64,000 bases of DNA, taken from contig NZ_AP017558.1 of NCBI RefSeq assembly GCF_002355635.1, positions 372,001-436,000 of the forward strand, read 5' to 3'. The notes beneath the pieces are model-generated. The model ran no database searches and was not told the DNA's origin. It was given only the letters and a program-made list of their open reading frames with translations. Position numbers and translations under genes: made by a program. Shown here one piece after another: positions 16,660 to 26,043 of the stretch (its first letter is position 1; every line of letters starts with the position of its first letter). The stretch comes from Halopenitus persicus. GTDB taxonomy: Archaea > Halobacteriota > Halobacteria > Halobacteriales > Haloferacaceae.

Positions 16660-16762
16660 ACTGGTAGATCGGACCTGTCCCTGTAAAACCTACCTCCAGT
16701 ACAGTTAACACGGATGGGAACCTATCTCACGGATCGGCGCGTCGAACCGGCGTTCCGGCCGG

Positions 16763-17080
16763 TTATGCGTCGGCGCCGACGAACGTCTCGGCACCCTCGT
16801 AGAACCAGTACCCCGCCTCGCGCATCGACCGGCCGAGCTCCCGGTGGAACTCGACGAAGTCCGCGAACTCCTCCCGATCGACGTGATCGAAGATCTCCTC
16901 GACGGAGACGACGGTCTCGTAGTCGATCCGAACCGGGTGGTCGCCGTACGCCTCGACGTACTCCGCGGCCGACAGCGGGAAGTCCTCCTCCTCGTCGATC
17001 TTCTTCGCGAGGACCGCGTGCCCGTACTTCCGTTTGCCCTCGCTCCCCTCCTCACCGTCGGGGTCGTGTGGCCAGTCCAT
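16763..17080 (-). CDS. conserved haloarchaeal protein (DUF5785-like), 105 aa
   Basis: A 105-residue acidic protein starting MDWPHDPDGEEGSEGKRKYG and ending FYEGAETFVGADA. The sequence recalls a haloarchaea-only family that I remember as DUF5785. No catalytic motif is visible; aromatic residues cluster at the C-terminus. The ATG at 17080 is preferred because upstream in-frame sequence consists of a 30-bp tandem array. Function is unknown. Confidence 0.7.
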   Translation of the reverse strand: MDWPHDPDGEEGSEGKRKYGHAVLAKKIDEEEDFPLSAAEYVEAYGDHPVRIDYETVVSVEEIFDHVDREEFADFVEFHRELGRSMREAGYWFYEGAETFVGADA

Positions 17081-17146
17081 ATCCTGGTTTCGCGATCGGC
17101 TGGCATAGTCGTTACGTTCCGGTCGACCCCTTCCCCGGTCGACGGA

Positions 17147-17236
17147 CGTGTCGCCCCCGAACAACTGGTCAACGAGCGTGTCGCCCCCGAACAACTGGTC
17201 AACGAGCGTGTCGCCCCCGAACAACTGGTCAGCGGT
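17147..17236 (-). repeat. 30-bp tandem array at the stop codon of the 119-aa gene (3 copies)
   Basis: Units begin at 17147, 17177 and 17207 and share GTGTCGCCCCCGAACAACTG. The TGA of the upstream gene (17229-17231 on the minus strand) lies in the copy nearest that gene; the copies further out carry the same TGACCAGTTG core. Copies are adjacent, with no spacers, so this is not a CRISPR. Confidence 0.9.
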
Positions 17237-17588
17237 CGAGACCGCCCTGCGCTTTGACCCGCATGATCTGCCGGACGTTCCGGTAGATCGCCTCCGGCGA
17301 GGTGTCCTCCGCGGGGTCGTACAGGTCGGAGACTCGATAGAGGACGGCCGCGACCTGCTGGCTCTCGGAGCTGTCCGCGCGAACGTCCTCGGCGATCGCG
17401 CGGAGGGCTCGTCGCGTTTCCGCGGCGTCGGCGGGGATCGCACGAGCAGCGGGCGCATCGTGAACAGCGGGCGCATTGTGGACGGTGGATGCATCGCGGA
17501 TGGCGGGTGCATCGCGGATGGCGGATGCATCGTGGGCGTCCGGTGTCCCATCCGCGTCCGGTTCCGGATCCTCGTCGCCGGCCGTCAT
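17229..17588 (-). CDS. small conserved haloarchaeal protein, 119 aa, with degenerate repeat tail
   Basis: The N-terminal half (about 1-50) is low complexity, made of six-residue units such as DAPAIR and DAPAVH from an 18-bp array. The C-terminal half (TRRALRAIAEDVRADSSESQQVAAVLYRVSDLYDP...) is a plausible small helical domain. The ATG overlaps the mrp stop (ATGA) upstream, so it is co-transcribed with mrp. I cannot name the family. A role alongside Fe-S assembly is only suggested by the overlap. Confidence 0.65.
   Translation of the reverse strand: MTAGDEDPEPDADGTPDAHDASAIRDAPAIRDASTVHNAPAVHDAPAARAIPADAAETRRALRAIAEDVRADSSESQQVAAVLYRVSDLYDPAEDTSPEAIYRNVRQIMRVKAQGGLDR
17454..17543 (-). repeat. 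18-bp tandem array inside the 119-aa gene (5 diverged copies)
   Basis: Units start at 17454, 17472, 17490, 17508 and 17526, each opening with GCAT(C/T)G on the plus strand. They keep the frame and encode Asp-Ala-rich six-residue units in the N-terminal tail. Confidence 0.85.
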
Positions 17589-18631
17589 CGCGCCTGATCG
17601 GCCGCCTGGCGGCGGCGGACGACGCCGGCGTTGTTCGCGACGGCCGCGCTGATGGCCGCGAACGCCTCGGACGTCTCCCCCTCGTCCAACACGATCGGTT
17701 CCCCGCCGTCGCCGCCGGTTCTGACGGCGGGGTCGAGCGGGACGCCGCCGAGGAACGGCAGGTCGTGTTCGGCCGCCAATCGCTCGCCGCCGCCCTCGCC
17801 GAAGACGTCGTGGACGCTCCCGCAGTCGGGACACCGGAAGCCGGCCATGTTCTCGGTGACGCCGAGCACGTTGGTGTCGTGTTTTCCGAACATCCGGAGC
17901 CCCTTGACCGCGTCGTCGAGCGCCACGTCCTCCGGGGTCGTCACGATCACCGCGCCGGTCAGCGGCAGCGTCTGCAGGATCGTCAGCTGCGTGTCGCCGG
18001 TTCCGGGCGGGAGGTCGAGCACGAGGTAATCGAGCTCGCCCCAGTCGACGTCCTCGACGAGCTGGGTGATGATCTTGTGTACCATCGGGCCGCGCCAGAT
18101 GACGGGGTCGTCCTCGCCGGTGAGAAAGTCCATACTCATCACGCGCATTCCGTACTGTTCGGGCGGGACGATCGTCTCGCCGTCGGTCCGTGGCTGCGTC
18201 TCGGCGCCGACCATCCGCGGCACGTTGGGGCCGTAGACGTCGGCGTCGAACAGGCCGACGCTCGCACCCATGTCCGCCAGGCCGGCCGCGACGTTGACCG
18301 CCATCGTCGACTTCCCGACGCCGCCCTTCCCGGAGGCGACCGCGATGACGTTCTTCACCTTCGGGAGGACCTGCTCGTCCGGGGCGACCGCGGACGGGAT
18401 TCGCGCGGACAGCTCGGGGTCGAGGCCGGCGTCCGAAAGCGTCCCCCGAACCTCCTCGGCGATCGCCGTCTCGGTCGGCGAGTAGGGCGCCCCGAGCGCG
18501 AGCGAGACGCTGACCGTGGTCCCGTCCTCGCGCACGGTCACGTCGTTCACGAGCCCGAGGGAAACGATGTCGTCGTCCAGATCGGGGTCGACCACCGACC
18601 GAAGGAGATCGCGTACGCCGGATTCGTCCAT
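17585..18631 (-). CDS. mrp: Mrp/NBP35-type iron-sulfur carrier P-loop ATPase
   Basis: A 348-residue protein. Residues 1-80 form a MIP18/DUF59-like domain (DPDLDDDIVSLGLVNDV). The deviant Walker A is SGKGGVGKST (100-109), the switch region is DADVYGPNVPRM, and VLDLPPGTGDTQLT matches the Mrp family. A CPDCG pair around residue 257 binds the transferred cluster. Mrp proteins load Fe-S clusters on target apoproteins in the cytoplasm. A TATA-like CCCTTATTCG lies 27 nt before the ATG. Its stop overlaps the 119-aa gene, and it is divergent from the phosphohexomutase gene. Confidence 0.95.
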   Translation of the reverse strand: MDESGVRDLLRSVVDPDLDDDIVSLGLVNDVTVREDGTTVSVSLALGAPYSPTETAIAEEVRGTLSDAGLDPELSARIPSAVAPDEQVLPKVKNVIAVASGKGGVGKSTMAVNVAAGLADMGASVGLFDADVYGPNVPRMVGAETQPRTDGETIVPPEQYGMRVMSMDFLTGEDDPVIWRGPMVHKIITQLVEDVDWGELDYLVLDLPPGTGDTQLTILQTLPLTGAVIVTTPEDVALDDAVKGLRMFGKHDTNVLGVTENMAGFRCPDCGSVHDVFGEGGGERLAAEHDLPFLGGVPLDPAVRTGGDGGEPIVLDEGETSEAFAAISAAVANNAGVVRRRQAADQAR

Positions 18632-18730
18632 ACCCGAAGGGAGGCGTGTCGGTCGAATAAGGGTTGTGTCACGGGTGGTTCCGGGCCGACGGATGCCGTC
18701 AACCTCATCCGCCGGCGTGCGTGACCCGAT

Positions 18731-18740
18731 CGCTTTTAGG
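18731..18740 (+). promoter_or_regulatory. TATA box of the phosphohexomutase gene
   Basis: CGCTTTTAGG is centred about 27 nt before the ATG at 18762 and supports that start over the longer in-frame extension. Confidence 0.6.
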
Positions 18741-18761
18741 GCCACTCCGCCACCCGACGGT

Positions 18762-20189
18762 ATGTTCGGAACGAGCGGCGTTCGCGGTCCGGTCGGGGAG
18801 GACGTTACGGCTGCCCTCGCGGTCTCCATCGGCCGCGCGCTCGGGATGGAGGCCGACGCGGTCGTCGTCGGCCGTGACGTTCGCGATTCCGGCCGCGCGC
18901 TCGTCGACGCGCTCGCCGCGGGCCTGGTCGAGTCGGGAACCGACGTCCTCGACGTCGGGGTCGCCGCGACGCCGACCATCGCCCGGGCGGTCGCCGGCGC
19001 GGACGCCGACGCCGGCGTCGCGGTCACCGCCTCCCACAATCCCCCGGCCGACAACGGCTTCAAGCTCTGGACCCCCTCCGGGCAGGCCTTCGACGCCGCC
19101 GCTCAGAACCGGATCGCGGACCGCGTCCGGTCGGACGCGTTCGACCCGGCCGACCCGAACGACCACGGCCGGCGTCACGGGTTCGGCGACGTTTTCGAAC
19201 GTCCCGCGACGGCCAGCCATCGGGCGGCGATCGTCGACGCCGGGCGACGAGCGCTCGCCGCTGCCGACGAACGCGGGGCGACCGCGTCGCTCACCGACGC
19301 CCGCGTCGTCGTCGATCTGGGGAACGGGACGGGCCGCGTCACGGCAGACGCGCTCGTCGAACTCGGCGCCACGGTCGAGACGCTCAACGGCCAGCGGGAC
19401 GGCCGATTCCCGGGCCGAGCGAGCGAGCCGACCGCCGAGACCTGTGCGTCGCTCCGCTCCCACGTGGCCGAAACCGACGCCGACCTCGGGATCGCCCACG
19501 ACGGCGACGCCGACCGGATGATGGCGGTCGCCGACGACGGGCGCTTCCTCGAGGGGGATACGCTGCTCGCGCTGCTCGCGCGTGCCGCCGTCGCCGACGC
19601 CGTGGCGGACGCGGACGCCGGCGCCGACGACGTCGACGACGCCGCGACCCCGCGTGTCGCCGCGCCGTTGAACACGAGCCTCGCGGTCGACGACGCCCTC
19701 GATGCGGTCGGCGCCGAACTCGTCCGGACCCGCGTCGGTGACGTCGCGGTCGCCGAGCGTGCCGCCGAGGAGGGGGTCGTCTTCGGCGGCGAACCCTCCG
19801 GCGCGTGGATCTTCCCGTCCGAGACGCTCTGTCCTGATGGACCGCTTGCCGCGATCCGGATCGCGGCCCTTGCCGCCGAGCGCTCCCTCTCCGAGCGGGT
19901 CGCGGACCTCCCCTCGTACCCCATCCGGCGAGGGAACCGCGAGGTCGACGCGAAGGGGGCCGTGATGGACGCCCTCGCGTCCATCGTCGACGAGGAGTTC
20001 GACGCTGACGCCGTGAGCGCTCTTGACGGCGTCCGGGTGGAGACCGCCGACGGCTGGCTGCTCGTTCGCGCCTCCGGCACGCAGCCGCTGATCCGGCTGA
20101 CCGCACAGGCGCGGACGGATGCGGACACCGACGCCCTGTACGATCGCGCCGCGACGTTGCTGGACCGGGCGATCGAGGCTGCCGAGTGA
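18762..20189 (+). CDS. phosphohexomutase (phosphoglucosamine/phosphomannomutase family)
   Basis: A 475-residue alpha-D-phosphohexomutase that isomerises sugar 1- and 6-phosphates in glycan precursor synthesis. It begins with MFGTSGVRGPVG, the typical N-terminus of archaeal GlmM-like enzymes. The phosphoserine is Ser91 in TASHNPP, the metal loop is DGDADR, the sugar-binding loop is GEPSGAW, and the phosphate loop is RASGTQPLIR. A short Asp/Ala-rich acidic insertion follows the metal loop. Whether glucosamine, glucose or mannose phosphate is the substrate cannot be decided. The gene ends in a 17-bp duplication. Confidence 0.93.
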   Translation: MFGTSGVRGPVGEDVTAALAVSIGRALGMEADAVVVGRDVRDSGRALVDALAAGLVESGTDVLDVGVAATPTIARAVAGADADAGVAVTASHNPPADNGFKLWTPSGQAFDAAAQNRIADRVRSDAFDPADPNDHGRRHGFGDVFERPATASHRAAIVDAGRRALAAADERGATASLTDARVVVDLGNGTGRVTADALVELGATVETLNGQRDGRFPGRASEPTAETCASLRSHVAETDADLGIAHDGDADRMMAVADDGRFLEGDTLLALLARAAVADAVADADAGADDVDDAATPRVAAPLNTSLAVDDALDAVGAELVRTRVGDVAVAERAAEEGVVFGGEPSGAWIFPSETLCPDGPLAAIRIAALAAERSLSERVADLPSYPIRRGNREVDAKGAVMDALASIVDEEFDADAVSALDGVRVETADGWLLVRASGTQPLIRLTAQARTDADTDALYDRAATLLDRAIEAAE

Positions 20190-20211
20190 TCGACACGGCC
20201 GAGTGATCGAC
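20181..20211 (+). repeat. 17-bp duplication including the phosphohexomutase stop codon
   Basis: GCCGAGTGATCGAC occurs at 20181-20194 and again at 20198-20211. The TGA stop (20187-20189) lies in the first copy. The repeat ends where the convergent kinase gene ends. Confidence 0.8.
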
Positions 20212-20973
20212 CTACCCGATCCGCGTCCCGGGAGATTCGCCCCGCAGGAACCCCTCGAGGTCGTCCGGCCCGAAGATGAACGCCGGCGATCCGAGCGCGA
20301 GCAGTTCCTCGACCTTCGCAGCCATCCCGCCCGAGACGTCCGTCGACTCGCTCGCGCCGAGCAGGTCGGCCACCTCGGCGAAGGCGTCGATCCGGGGAAT
20401 GACGTCGCCCGCGCCGTCGAGCACGCCGGGAACGGTCGAACAGAGACCGACGCGGTCGGCACCGAGGTCGCCTGCCAGCTCGACGACCAGTTCGTCGCCC
20501 GAGATCACCGTGACGCCCTCCGTCGCGGTGGCGACCCCGTCACCGTGTAACACTGGCACGAATCCCTCCTCGACCAGCGTCGCGGCCGCGTCCGTCGGGA
20601 ACGTGAGATCACCCTCCGGACCGTCCGCCCGCGCGCCGACCGACAGCGGGTGCACGGGGATCGCGTCCACGCCCCGTTCGTGAAGGCGGTCGAGCACGAA
20701 CCGGTTGAGCGTCGTCATCGCCCCGTGGACGTCCATCACGGCTCCGACGTCGTGGGTTCCCGCTGTCGTGGTCACACCGTGGGCGCTCGCGTGGTGGTGG
20801 CCGAAGCTCCCGCCGCCGTGGACGATGACGAGGTCGTCGACGAGCCCGTCCGCCAGCGCGCCGGCGATCGCGTCGCAGGCGGCGTCCAACGCGGGCGCGT
20901 CGAGCGTCTCCGGCCGGTCCTTCTCGGTGATCACGCTGCCGCCGAGCTTGCAGACGACCGTCGATCCAGTCAT
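20212..20973 (-). CDS. ipk: isopentenyl phosphate kinase
   Basis: A 253-residue amino-acid-kinase-fold enzyme that phosphorylates isopentenyl phosphate to IPP in the archaeal mevalonate route. Lys9 in CKLGGSVITEKD contacts the phosphates. HGGGSFGHHHA (52-62) carries the histidine that is diagnostic for isopentenyl phosphate kinases. GDGVATATEGVTVISGDELV and the late TDVSGGMAAKVEELL complete the fold. The start overlaps the mevalonate kinase stop by one base, so the two enzymes are translationally coupled. Confidence 0.94.
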   Translation of the reverse strand: MTGSTVVCKLGGSVITEKDRPETLDAPALDAACDAIAGALADGLVDDLVIVHGGGSFGHHHASAHGVTTTAGTHDVGAVMDVHGAMTTLNRFVLDRLHERGVDAIPVHPLSVGARADGPEGDLTFPTDAAATLVEEGFVPVLHGDGVATATEGVTVISGDELVVELAGDLGADRVGLCSTVPGVLDGAGDVIPRIDAFAEVADLLGASESTDVSGGMAAKVEELLALGSPAFIFGPDDLEGFLRGESPGTRIG

Positions 20974-21989
20974 CACGGCGCCTCCACCCGAACGCCCTCG
21001 GTCGCGAGTTCCGCCCGAAAGGCGTCGGCACACCCCTGCGTGAACGACAGCGCCGTCTCCGTCTCCGGCGTCGGGTCGAGCGCGACGATGCACCCGCCGC
21101 CGCCGGCGCCCGTCAGCTTCGCGCCGTGCGCCCCGGCGTCGCGCGCAGCCCACACCATCGCGTCCAGCGAGCGTGCGGAGACGCCAAGCGCCGACAACAG
21201 CCCGTGGTTGAAGTTCATCAGGTCGCCGAGCTCGGCGAGCAGCTCCGCGTCGGGCTCCGACCCGGGCGTCGCCGCCTCGAGGAGGTCCTCGCCCTCGCGA
21301 ACGACGTCGCCGATCGACCGTACCGTCTCGTCCGCGAAGCCGTACTCCTCGATGAGCCCCCGGACGCCCGCCACGAGCGCTCCGGTGTCGCCGGCCCCGC
21401 CGTCGAACCCGACGACGAACGGAAGGTTCGGGGTCTCGATCGGCTCGCAGTCGTCGCCCTCGACGCGCACCGCGCCCCCCATCGTCGAGCAGAACGTGTC
21501 GGCACGCGAGGCCTGCCCGTCCTGGACGTCGAACTCCGCGCGATAGGCTCGGTCGGCCAGCTCCCGCGGCGCCAGCGGCTCGCCGAGCGCGCGGGTCGCC
21601 GCGTCGATGCCCGCGACGACGACCGCGGCCGAGGACCCGAGCCCGGCCCCGAGCGGGATGTCGCTCTCGACGGTGATGTCGAAGCCCGCGTTCGGCGCCC
21701 CGGCCGCGTCCCGCGCCTGCGAGACGGCGGCGTCGATGTAGCCCATCGCGGCGTCGAGCAACGAGCGCTCGACGTCCACGTCGGGATGGTCGCCGACGGT
21801 TCCGTCGTACTCCACCGTGAACCCGTCGAGCGAGAGGTCCTCGGCCGCGACGCGGACGTGGTCGTCGCTGCGCGGCTCGACGGTCACGCGGGCACGGCGC
21901 TCGATCGCGCACGGCACCGCGGGCTGGCCGTAGACGACGGCGTGTTCGCCGAAGAGATACACCTTCCCCGGCGCGCTGCAGACGGTCAT
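20973..21989 (-). CDS. mvk: mevalonate kinase
   Basis: A 338-residue GHMP kinase that phosphorylates mevalonate at the 5 position. Motif 1 is APGKVYLFGEHAVVYG (6-21), motif 2 is DIPLGAGLGSSAAVVVAG, and motif 3 is AKLTGAGGGGCIVAL. The product feeds the phosphomevalonate decarboxylase/isopentenyl phosphate kinase branch used by haloarchaea. It is followed directly by ipk. A GTTATCG box about 24 nt upstream of the ATG is a possible promoter. Confidence 0.95.
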   Translation of the reverse strand: MTVCSAPGKVYLFGEHAVVYGQPAVPCAIERRARVTVEPRSDDHVRVAAEDLSLDGFTVEYDGTVGDHPDVDVERSLLDAAMGYIDAAVSQARDAAGAPNAGFDITVESDIPLGAGLGSSAAVVVAGIDAATRALGEPLAPRELADRAYRAEFDVQDGQASRADTFCSTMGGAVRVEGDDCEPIETPNLPFVVGFDGGAGDTGALVAGVRGLIEEYGFADETVRSIGDVVREGEDLLEAATPGSEPDAELLAELGDLMNFNHGLLSALGVSARSLDAMVWAARDAGAHGAKLTGAGGGGCIVALDPTPETETALSFTQGCADAFRAELATEGVRVEAP

Positions 21990-22329
21990 ACTCCCCACCA
22001 CAGGCTCGGCGATAACAGGCGTTGCGCTTGTGGTCGGACGCGACCGTCGCCGCGGCGCCCGCCACGACATCGGTTGCTTCCGAAGGACGAGTACTTATAT
22101 ACTCCCCGCCCGGAAAGCCCGCCAGGTGATCCGCTCCGTATGCCGCGGGCGATCACCGGGGGAATTGGGGAATGGACGCGGCGCGGTCGCGCCGCCGTGA
22201 TCCCGTTCGTCGCCGTGGGTTGCGAGTCGACGACGCGGGAACGACGGTTCGCCGCGTACCGGCGCGGCCGCTCCGAACCACGCGCCACAGGCGCGAACGC
22301 GTCCGTCAGGAAACGAAAAATTCGGGTCG
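21990..22329. other. intergenic stretch between rps2 and mvk with two TATA-like elements
   Basis: In these 340 bp I find no gene with haloarchaeal codon bias. A striking GAGTA-N6-TACTC element with a central TATA lies at 22088-22103 and could drive transcription on either strand. A T5 run (minus strand) at 22316-22320, just after the rps2 stop, is a plausible terminator of the ribosomal operon. Confidence 0.5.
22312..22322 (-). terminator. T-tract terminator after rps2
   Basis: On the minus strand GAATTTTTCGTTTC follows the rps2 stop within about 15 nt. Haloarchaeal 3' ends commonly map to such T tracts without a hairpin. Confidence 0.5.
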
Positions 22330-23163
22330 CTACAGCTCGGCCTCGAAGTCCTCGAGGGCGTAGACCGTGTCGGCACCGCGGCGGTCGAGCGTCTCGTTGG
22401 CGAGCAGCCAGTAGACGACCGAGAGCGCGCGGCGACCCTTGTTGTTCGTCGGGATCGCCAGGTCGACGTTCGACAGCTGGTTGTTTGAGTCGCACATCGC
22501 GATGACGGGGATGCCGACCGTGATGGCCTCCTTGACGGCCTGGGCGTCGCCGATCGGGTCCGTGACGACCACGACGTCCGGCTCGATGTAGCCGGCGTAA
22601 TCGGGGTTCGTCAGCGTACCCGGAATGAACCGGCCGGTTCGGGCGCGCGCGCCGATCGCGTCAGCGAACTTCTCGGCCGGGAAGCGGCCGTACTGTCGCG
22701 AGGAGGTGACGAGCACCTGCTCGGGGGCGTAGCCGGACAGGAAGTCGGCGGCCACGCGGATGCGCTCGTCCGTCTTCGAGACGTCGAGCACGTAGAGGCC
22801 GTCGTCGCGGACGCGGTGGATGAACCGCTCCATGTCCTGCGTCTTCTGTTGGGTCCCGATGTGGACGCCGGCGCCGAGGTACTCCTCGACGGGGATGAGC
22901 AGATCCGCGTCCTCGTCGGGCATCACGTCGTCGTCGAAGCGCGGCTCCTCGTCCGCCTCGTCGTCCACGTCGGCCGCCTCCTCGGCGGCGTCCGCGTCGG
23001 GTTCGTCCGAGCCGGCGTCGGCCTCGGCGGCCGCCGCCGCGTCGTCGGGCTGTTCGGCTGTCGTGTCGGCCGCGTCCTCGAGGTCGGCGTCGGCCGCCGC
23101 GGCGTCCTCCGCCGTGGCGTCCGCGTCCGCGTCGAGTTCGACCGTGTCGTTGTCCTCAGTCAT
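22330..23163 (-). CDS. rps2: small-subunit ribosomal protein uS2
   Basis: A 277-residue S2. The conserved domain begins near residue 85 with [20 protein letters not shown] and continues with [31 protein letters not shown] and the C-terminal [21 protein letters not shown]. The first 80 residues are an Asp/Ala-rich acidic extension that bacteria and most other archaea lack, common in haloarchaeal S2. It is the last gene of the S9-type operon and follows enolase by 36 bp. Confidence 0.96.
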   Translation of the reverse strand: MTEDNDTVELDADADATAEDAAAADADLEDAADTTAEQPDDAAAAAEADAGSDEPDADAAEEAADVDDEADEEPRFDDDVMPDEDADLLIPVEEYLGAGVHIGTQQKTQDMERFIHRVRDDGLYVLDVSKTDERIRVAADFLSGYAPEQVLVTSSRQYGRFPAEKFADAIGARARTGRFIPGTLTNPDYAGYIEPDVVVVTDPIGDAQAVKEAITVGIPVIAMCDSNNQLSNVDLAIPTNNKGRRALSVVYWLLANETLDRRGADTVYALEDFEAEL

Positions 23164-23199
23164 GGGTGGTGGTGGTCTCGGTTGAATGTCGGTTCGGCA

Positions 23200-24402
23200 T
23201 CACACCGCGTCCTCGGCGATGCGGATCAGTTCGTTGAGCTTCGCCGTCCGCTCGCCGCCGACCGTCCCCGTCTTGATGTAGGGTGCGTCGGTGGCGACGG
23301 CCAGGTGGGCGATCGTCGTGTCCTCGGTCTCGCCGGAGCGGTGGGAGATGACGGGGTCGTAGCCGTTTCTGACCGCCAGCTCGACGGCGTCGACGGCGTC
23401 GGAGAGCGTCCCGATCTGGTTCGGCTTGATCAGGATGCTGTTTCCGGCGCCCGTCTCGATCCCCGTTCGGAGTCGGTCGACGTTGGTGACGAACAGGTCG
23501 TCCCCGCAGATCAGCGTCCGGTCGCCCACCAGGTCGGTGAGCTCGGCGAACCGGTCGTAGTCCTCCTCGTCGAGGGGGTCCTCGACGTACGCGAGGTCGT
23601 ACTCCGTGACCAGATCGGCGACGTACTCGACCTGCTCGGCGGGCGAGCGGGTCCGGTCGCCGTAGACGTACGCGTCGGCCTCGGAATCGTACAGCTCCGC
23701 GCCGGCCATGTCGAGGCCGAACCGGACGGTGAAGCCGACGTCGTCGGCGACCCGCTCGGTCGCCGCCGCCATCACCTCGAACGCCTCCGCGTCGTCGATC
23801 GACGGCGCCCAGGCACCCTCGTCGCCCTTGGCCGCCGGGACGCCCCGGTCGGCGAGGATCTCCGCGACCGCGTCGTGGACCGCCGCGTTCGCGAAGACCG
23901 CCTCCGAGACGCTCGGCGCGCCCGTCGGCGCGGCCAGGAACTCCTGGATGTGCGTGGCGTCGGCGGCGTGTTCGCCGCCGCCGATCACGTTGCCCAGCGG
24001 CACGGGGAAGTTCCCGCCACGGAAGGCGCCGCCGAGATGTTGATATAGCGGTGCGCCGAGAACGTCGGCGGCCGCCTTCGCAGCGGCCATCGAGATCGCG
24101 ACCGCCGCGTTGGCCCCGATCGCGGAGAAGTCCTCGGTGCCGTCCGCCGCGTGCAACGCGGCGTCGACAGCGCGCTGATCGCCCGCGTAGACGCCCTCGA
24201 GTCGCGGCACCGCGTGTTCGCGGGCGGCGGCGATCGCCTCCGCGGGCGGGAGCTCGACCGCCTCGTATTCGCCGGTCGAGGCGCCCGAGGGCGCCGCAGC
24301 CCGTCCGAACCCGCTCGATTCGGTGAGCACGTCGGCCTCGACGGTCGGGTTCCCGCGGGAATCGAGCACCCGACGCAGCGAGACGGACGTGACTCGCGTC
24401 AT
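23200..24402 (-). CDS. eno: enolase (phosphopyruvate hydratase)
   Basis: A 400-residue glycolytic enzyme that converts 2-phosphoglycerate to phosphoenolpyruvate. The N-terminal substrate loop is [15 protein letters not shown]. The metal ligands lie in ...[17 protein letters not shown] and [10 protein letters not shown]. The catalytic lysine is in [10 protein letters not shown], and the signature [17 protein letters not shown] is intact. Its presence inside a ribosomal/RNA-polymerase operon is the arrangement known from the halobacterial S9 operon. The start overlaps the rpoK stop. Confidence 0.97.
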   Translation of the reverse strand: MTRVTSVSLRRVLDSRGNPTVEADVLTESSGFGRAAAPSGASTGEYEAVELPPAEAIAAAREHAVPRLEGVYAGDQRAVDAALHAADGTEDFSAIGANAAVAISMAAAKAAADVLGAPLYQHLGGAFRGGNFPVPLGNVIGGGEHAADATHIQEFLAAPTGAPSVSEAVFANAAVHDAVAEILADRGVPAAKGDEGAWAPSIDDAEAFEVMAAATERVADDVGFTVRFGLDMAGAELYDSEADAYVYGDRTRSPAEQVEYVADLVTEYDLAYVEDPLDEEDYDRFAELTDLVGDRTLICGDDLFVTNVDRLRTGIETGAGNSILIKPNQIGTLSDAVDAVELAVRNGYDPVISHRSGETEDTTIAHLAVATDAPYIKTGTVGGERTAKLNELIRIAEDAV

Positions 24403-24578
24403 TACGCCTCCTCCCGGCGGACGGTGAACGGGAGCACGCCGGCGTCGTACTCCTCGGCGGCGACGAGGATCGGCTGCGTCTCGTCGGTGTCGATGAGCAC
24501 CGGTGCGCCGTAGGACACCTGCAGCGCTCGTGCGCCGAGGATGCGTGCCTTCTCGTAGCGGTTGTGGTTCGTTGACAT
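24402..24578 (-). CDS. rpoK: DNA-directed RNA polymerase subunit K (Rpo6)
   Basis: A 58-residue homologue of eukaryotic Rpb6 and bacterial omega, which helps assemble RNA polymerase. The sequence [20 protein letters not shown] and the hydrophobic LPFTVRR end cover the conserved core. It lacks the acidic N-terminal extension of Rpb6, as usual for archaea. It lies between rpoN and eno with almost no spacing. Confidence 0.95.
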   Translation of the reverse strand: MSTNHNRYEKARILGARALQVSYGAPVLIDTDETQPILVAAEEYDAGVLPFTVRREEA

Positions 24579-24581
24579 AGG

Positions 24582-24776
24582 TTACTGGTACGGGGAGACG
24601 ACGTCGACGAGGTCGGTGTGACTGACCATCATCCGCCGGCAGCAGTGCCGGTCGACGCCGAGGTCGTCGAGGACCTCGCCGGGGTCCTCATCGCCCTCGC
24701 GGGCGCGCGCTTTGAACTCGTCCCAGTGTTCACCGACGACGTTGCCGCACGTGAAACACCGGACAGGGATCATCAT
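24582..24776 (-). CDS. rpoN: DNA-directed RNA polymerase subunit N (Rpo10)
   Basis: A 64-residue zinc-binding subunit equivalent to Rpb10. The atypical zinc site CFTC near residues 7-10 and HCCRRMM near 44-50 is complete. It starts MMIPVRCF; the second Met is an alternative start. It lies 12 bp after rps9. Confidence 0.95.
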   Translation of the reverse strand: MMIPVRCFTCGNVVGEHWDEFKARAREGDEDPGEVLDDLGVDRHCCRRMMVSHTDLVDVVSPYQ

Positions 24777-24788
24777 GGGTGGATCACC

Positions 24789-25187
24789 TCAGCGGTAGGA
24801 CTTCTGATACCGGGCACGTGCGCCGGGTCCGCCCCACTTCTTGGGCTCGGACTGCCGAACGTCGTTGACCAGCAGCGTCCGGTCGAAGCTCATGTAGGCG
24901 TCGCGCAGCTCCGCGTCGCCCAGGTGCTGCACCAGCCCGCGGGCGATCGCGGTTCGCACGGCGTCCGCCTGGCCGCTGAACCCGCCGCCGTCGACGGTGA
25001 CGTCGATGTCGACCTGATCGCGGAGGTCCTCACCCGCGATGCGGAACGGCTCCAGCATCTTGAGGCGTGCCTGCTCCGGATCGATCAGCTCGACCGGTCG
25101 GGAGTTGATTCGCACGCGACCCTCGCCGTCGCGCACGGTGGCGCGGGCGACGGCCGTCTTCTTCTTGCCGGATGTATTGGTTACCAT
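24789..25187 (-). CDS. rps9: small-subunit ribosomal protein uS9
   Basis: A 132-residue S9 starting [20 protein letters not shown] and ending with the universal [14 protein letters not shown] tail, whose terminal arginine reaches the P-site tRNA. The start overlaps the rpl13 stop by seven bases, which shows translational coupling. Confidence 0.97.
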   Translation of the reverse strand: MVTNTSGKKKTAVARATVRDGEGRVRINSRPVELIDPEQARLKMLEPFRIAGEDLRDQVDIDVTVDGGGFSGQADAVRTAIARGLVQHLGDAELRDAYMSFDRTLLVNDVRQSEPKKWGGPGARARYQKSYR

Positions 25188-25630
25188 GTGACGTTAGCAC
25201 CCAGACTCTCGGAGACGTCCCCGAGCGTCGTGAACTTGATGTTCGACAGGCGGTCCAGCGAGGTGTCCTCGAGGACGGTCGACTCGTGATCGTCGTCGCC
25301 CTCGTAGGGATCGCCGACGTACACGCGAACGTTCTCGAACGCCTCACGGCCGTGCTGTTTCTTATACGGCACCATCCCGCGGATCGTTCGCTTGAAGATC
25401 CGGTCGGGACGCTTCGGGTAGTACGGACCGCTGTCCGACCCGAGGCCCGCACGCGTGTGGTAGGTGTCCATCGTGTCCTCCTCGTTGCCGGTGATCACGG
25501 CGTGTTCCGCGTTGACCACGGCGACGCGCTCGCCCTCGAGCGCGCGCTGGGCGACGATGGATGAGACGCGACCGAGGATGCAGTCGCGGGCGTCGACGAC
25601 GACGTCCGCGTCGAACTCGGCGAGACTCAT
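25181..25630 (-). CDS. rpl13: large-subunit ribosomal protein uL13
   Basis: A 149-residue L13 with [41 protein letters not shown] and [21 protein letters not shown]. It overlaps rpl18e upstream (4 bp) and rps9 downstream (7 bp) in the typical archaeal order. Confidence 0.97.
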   Translation of the reverse strand: MSLAEFDADVVVDARDCILGRVSSIVAQRALEGERVAVVNAEHAVITGNEEDTMDTYHTRAGLGSDSGPYYPKRPDRIFKRTIRGMVPYKKQHGREAFENVRVYVGDPYEGDDDHESTVLEDTSLDRLSNIKFTTLGDVSESLGANVTW

Positions 25631-25980
25631 CGGATCACCCGGACGTTCGATCCGGCGGGGTTCTCCTTGACGAACTGTGCGAGCGGCACCGCGTCGCCCG
25701 CCTGCTCGATCTTCTTTCGGGCCGTTCCCGAGAAGTCGACGGCGGTAACGGTGACGTTCTTCTCGAGCACGCCGCTGCCCAGCACCTTGCCGGGGACGAC
25801 GACCGTCTCGTCTTCCTGGGCGTAGCGCTCGATGCGCCCCAGGTTGACCTCAGCGTGCGTGCGCCGTGGCTTTTCGAGCCGATCCGCGACGTCCTGCCAG
25901 ACCGCAGCGTCGGCGTCGCGGGATGCCGACTTGAGGTCGGCGATGAGGTTCTGTAGTTGTGGATTCGTCTTGCTACTCAT
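25627..25980 (-). CDS. rpl18e: large-subunit ribosomal protein eL18 (L18e)
   Basis: A 117-residue archaeal/eukaryal L18e with [36 protein letters not shown] and [19 protein letters not shown]. It begins 63 bp after tRNA-Leu on the same strand and opens the S9-type operon L18e-L13-S9-RpoN-RpoK-eno-S2. Confidence 0.96.
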   Translation of the reverse strand: MSSKTNPQLQNLIADLKSASRDADAAVWQDVADRLEKPRRTHAEVNLGRIERYAQEDETVVVPGKVLGSGVLEKNVTVTAVDFSGTARKKIEQAGDAVPLAQFVKENPAGSNVRVIR

Positions 25981-26043
25981 TGGTGTCCTCCGAAATGAAG
26001 GTACGCGTGGCGACCGGTCGCGTCGCCGGGGTGAAAAGTGGAG

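Noticed and set aside
17147-17236. 30-bp direct repeats considered as a CRISPR
   Set aside because: The copies touch each other with no spacers, and no cas genes are near.
22140-22330. Plus-strand frame downstream of the TATA-like element at 22090
   Set aside because: Arginine-rich translation, runs antisense into rps2, and the box is too far from the ATG.
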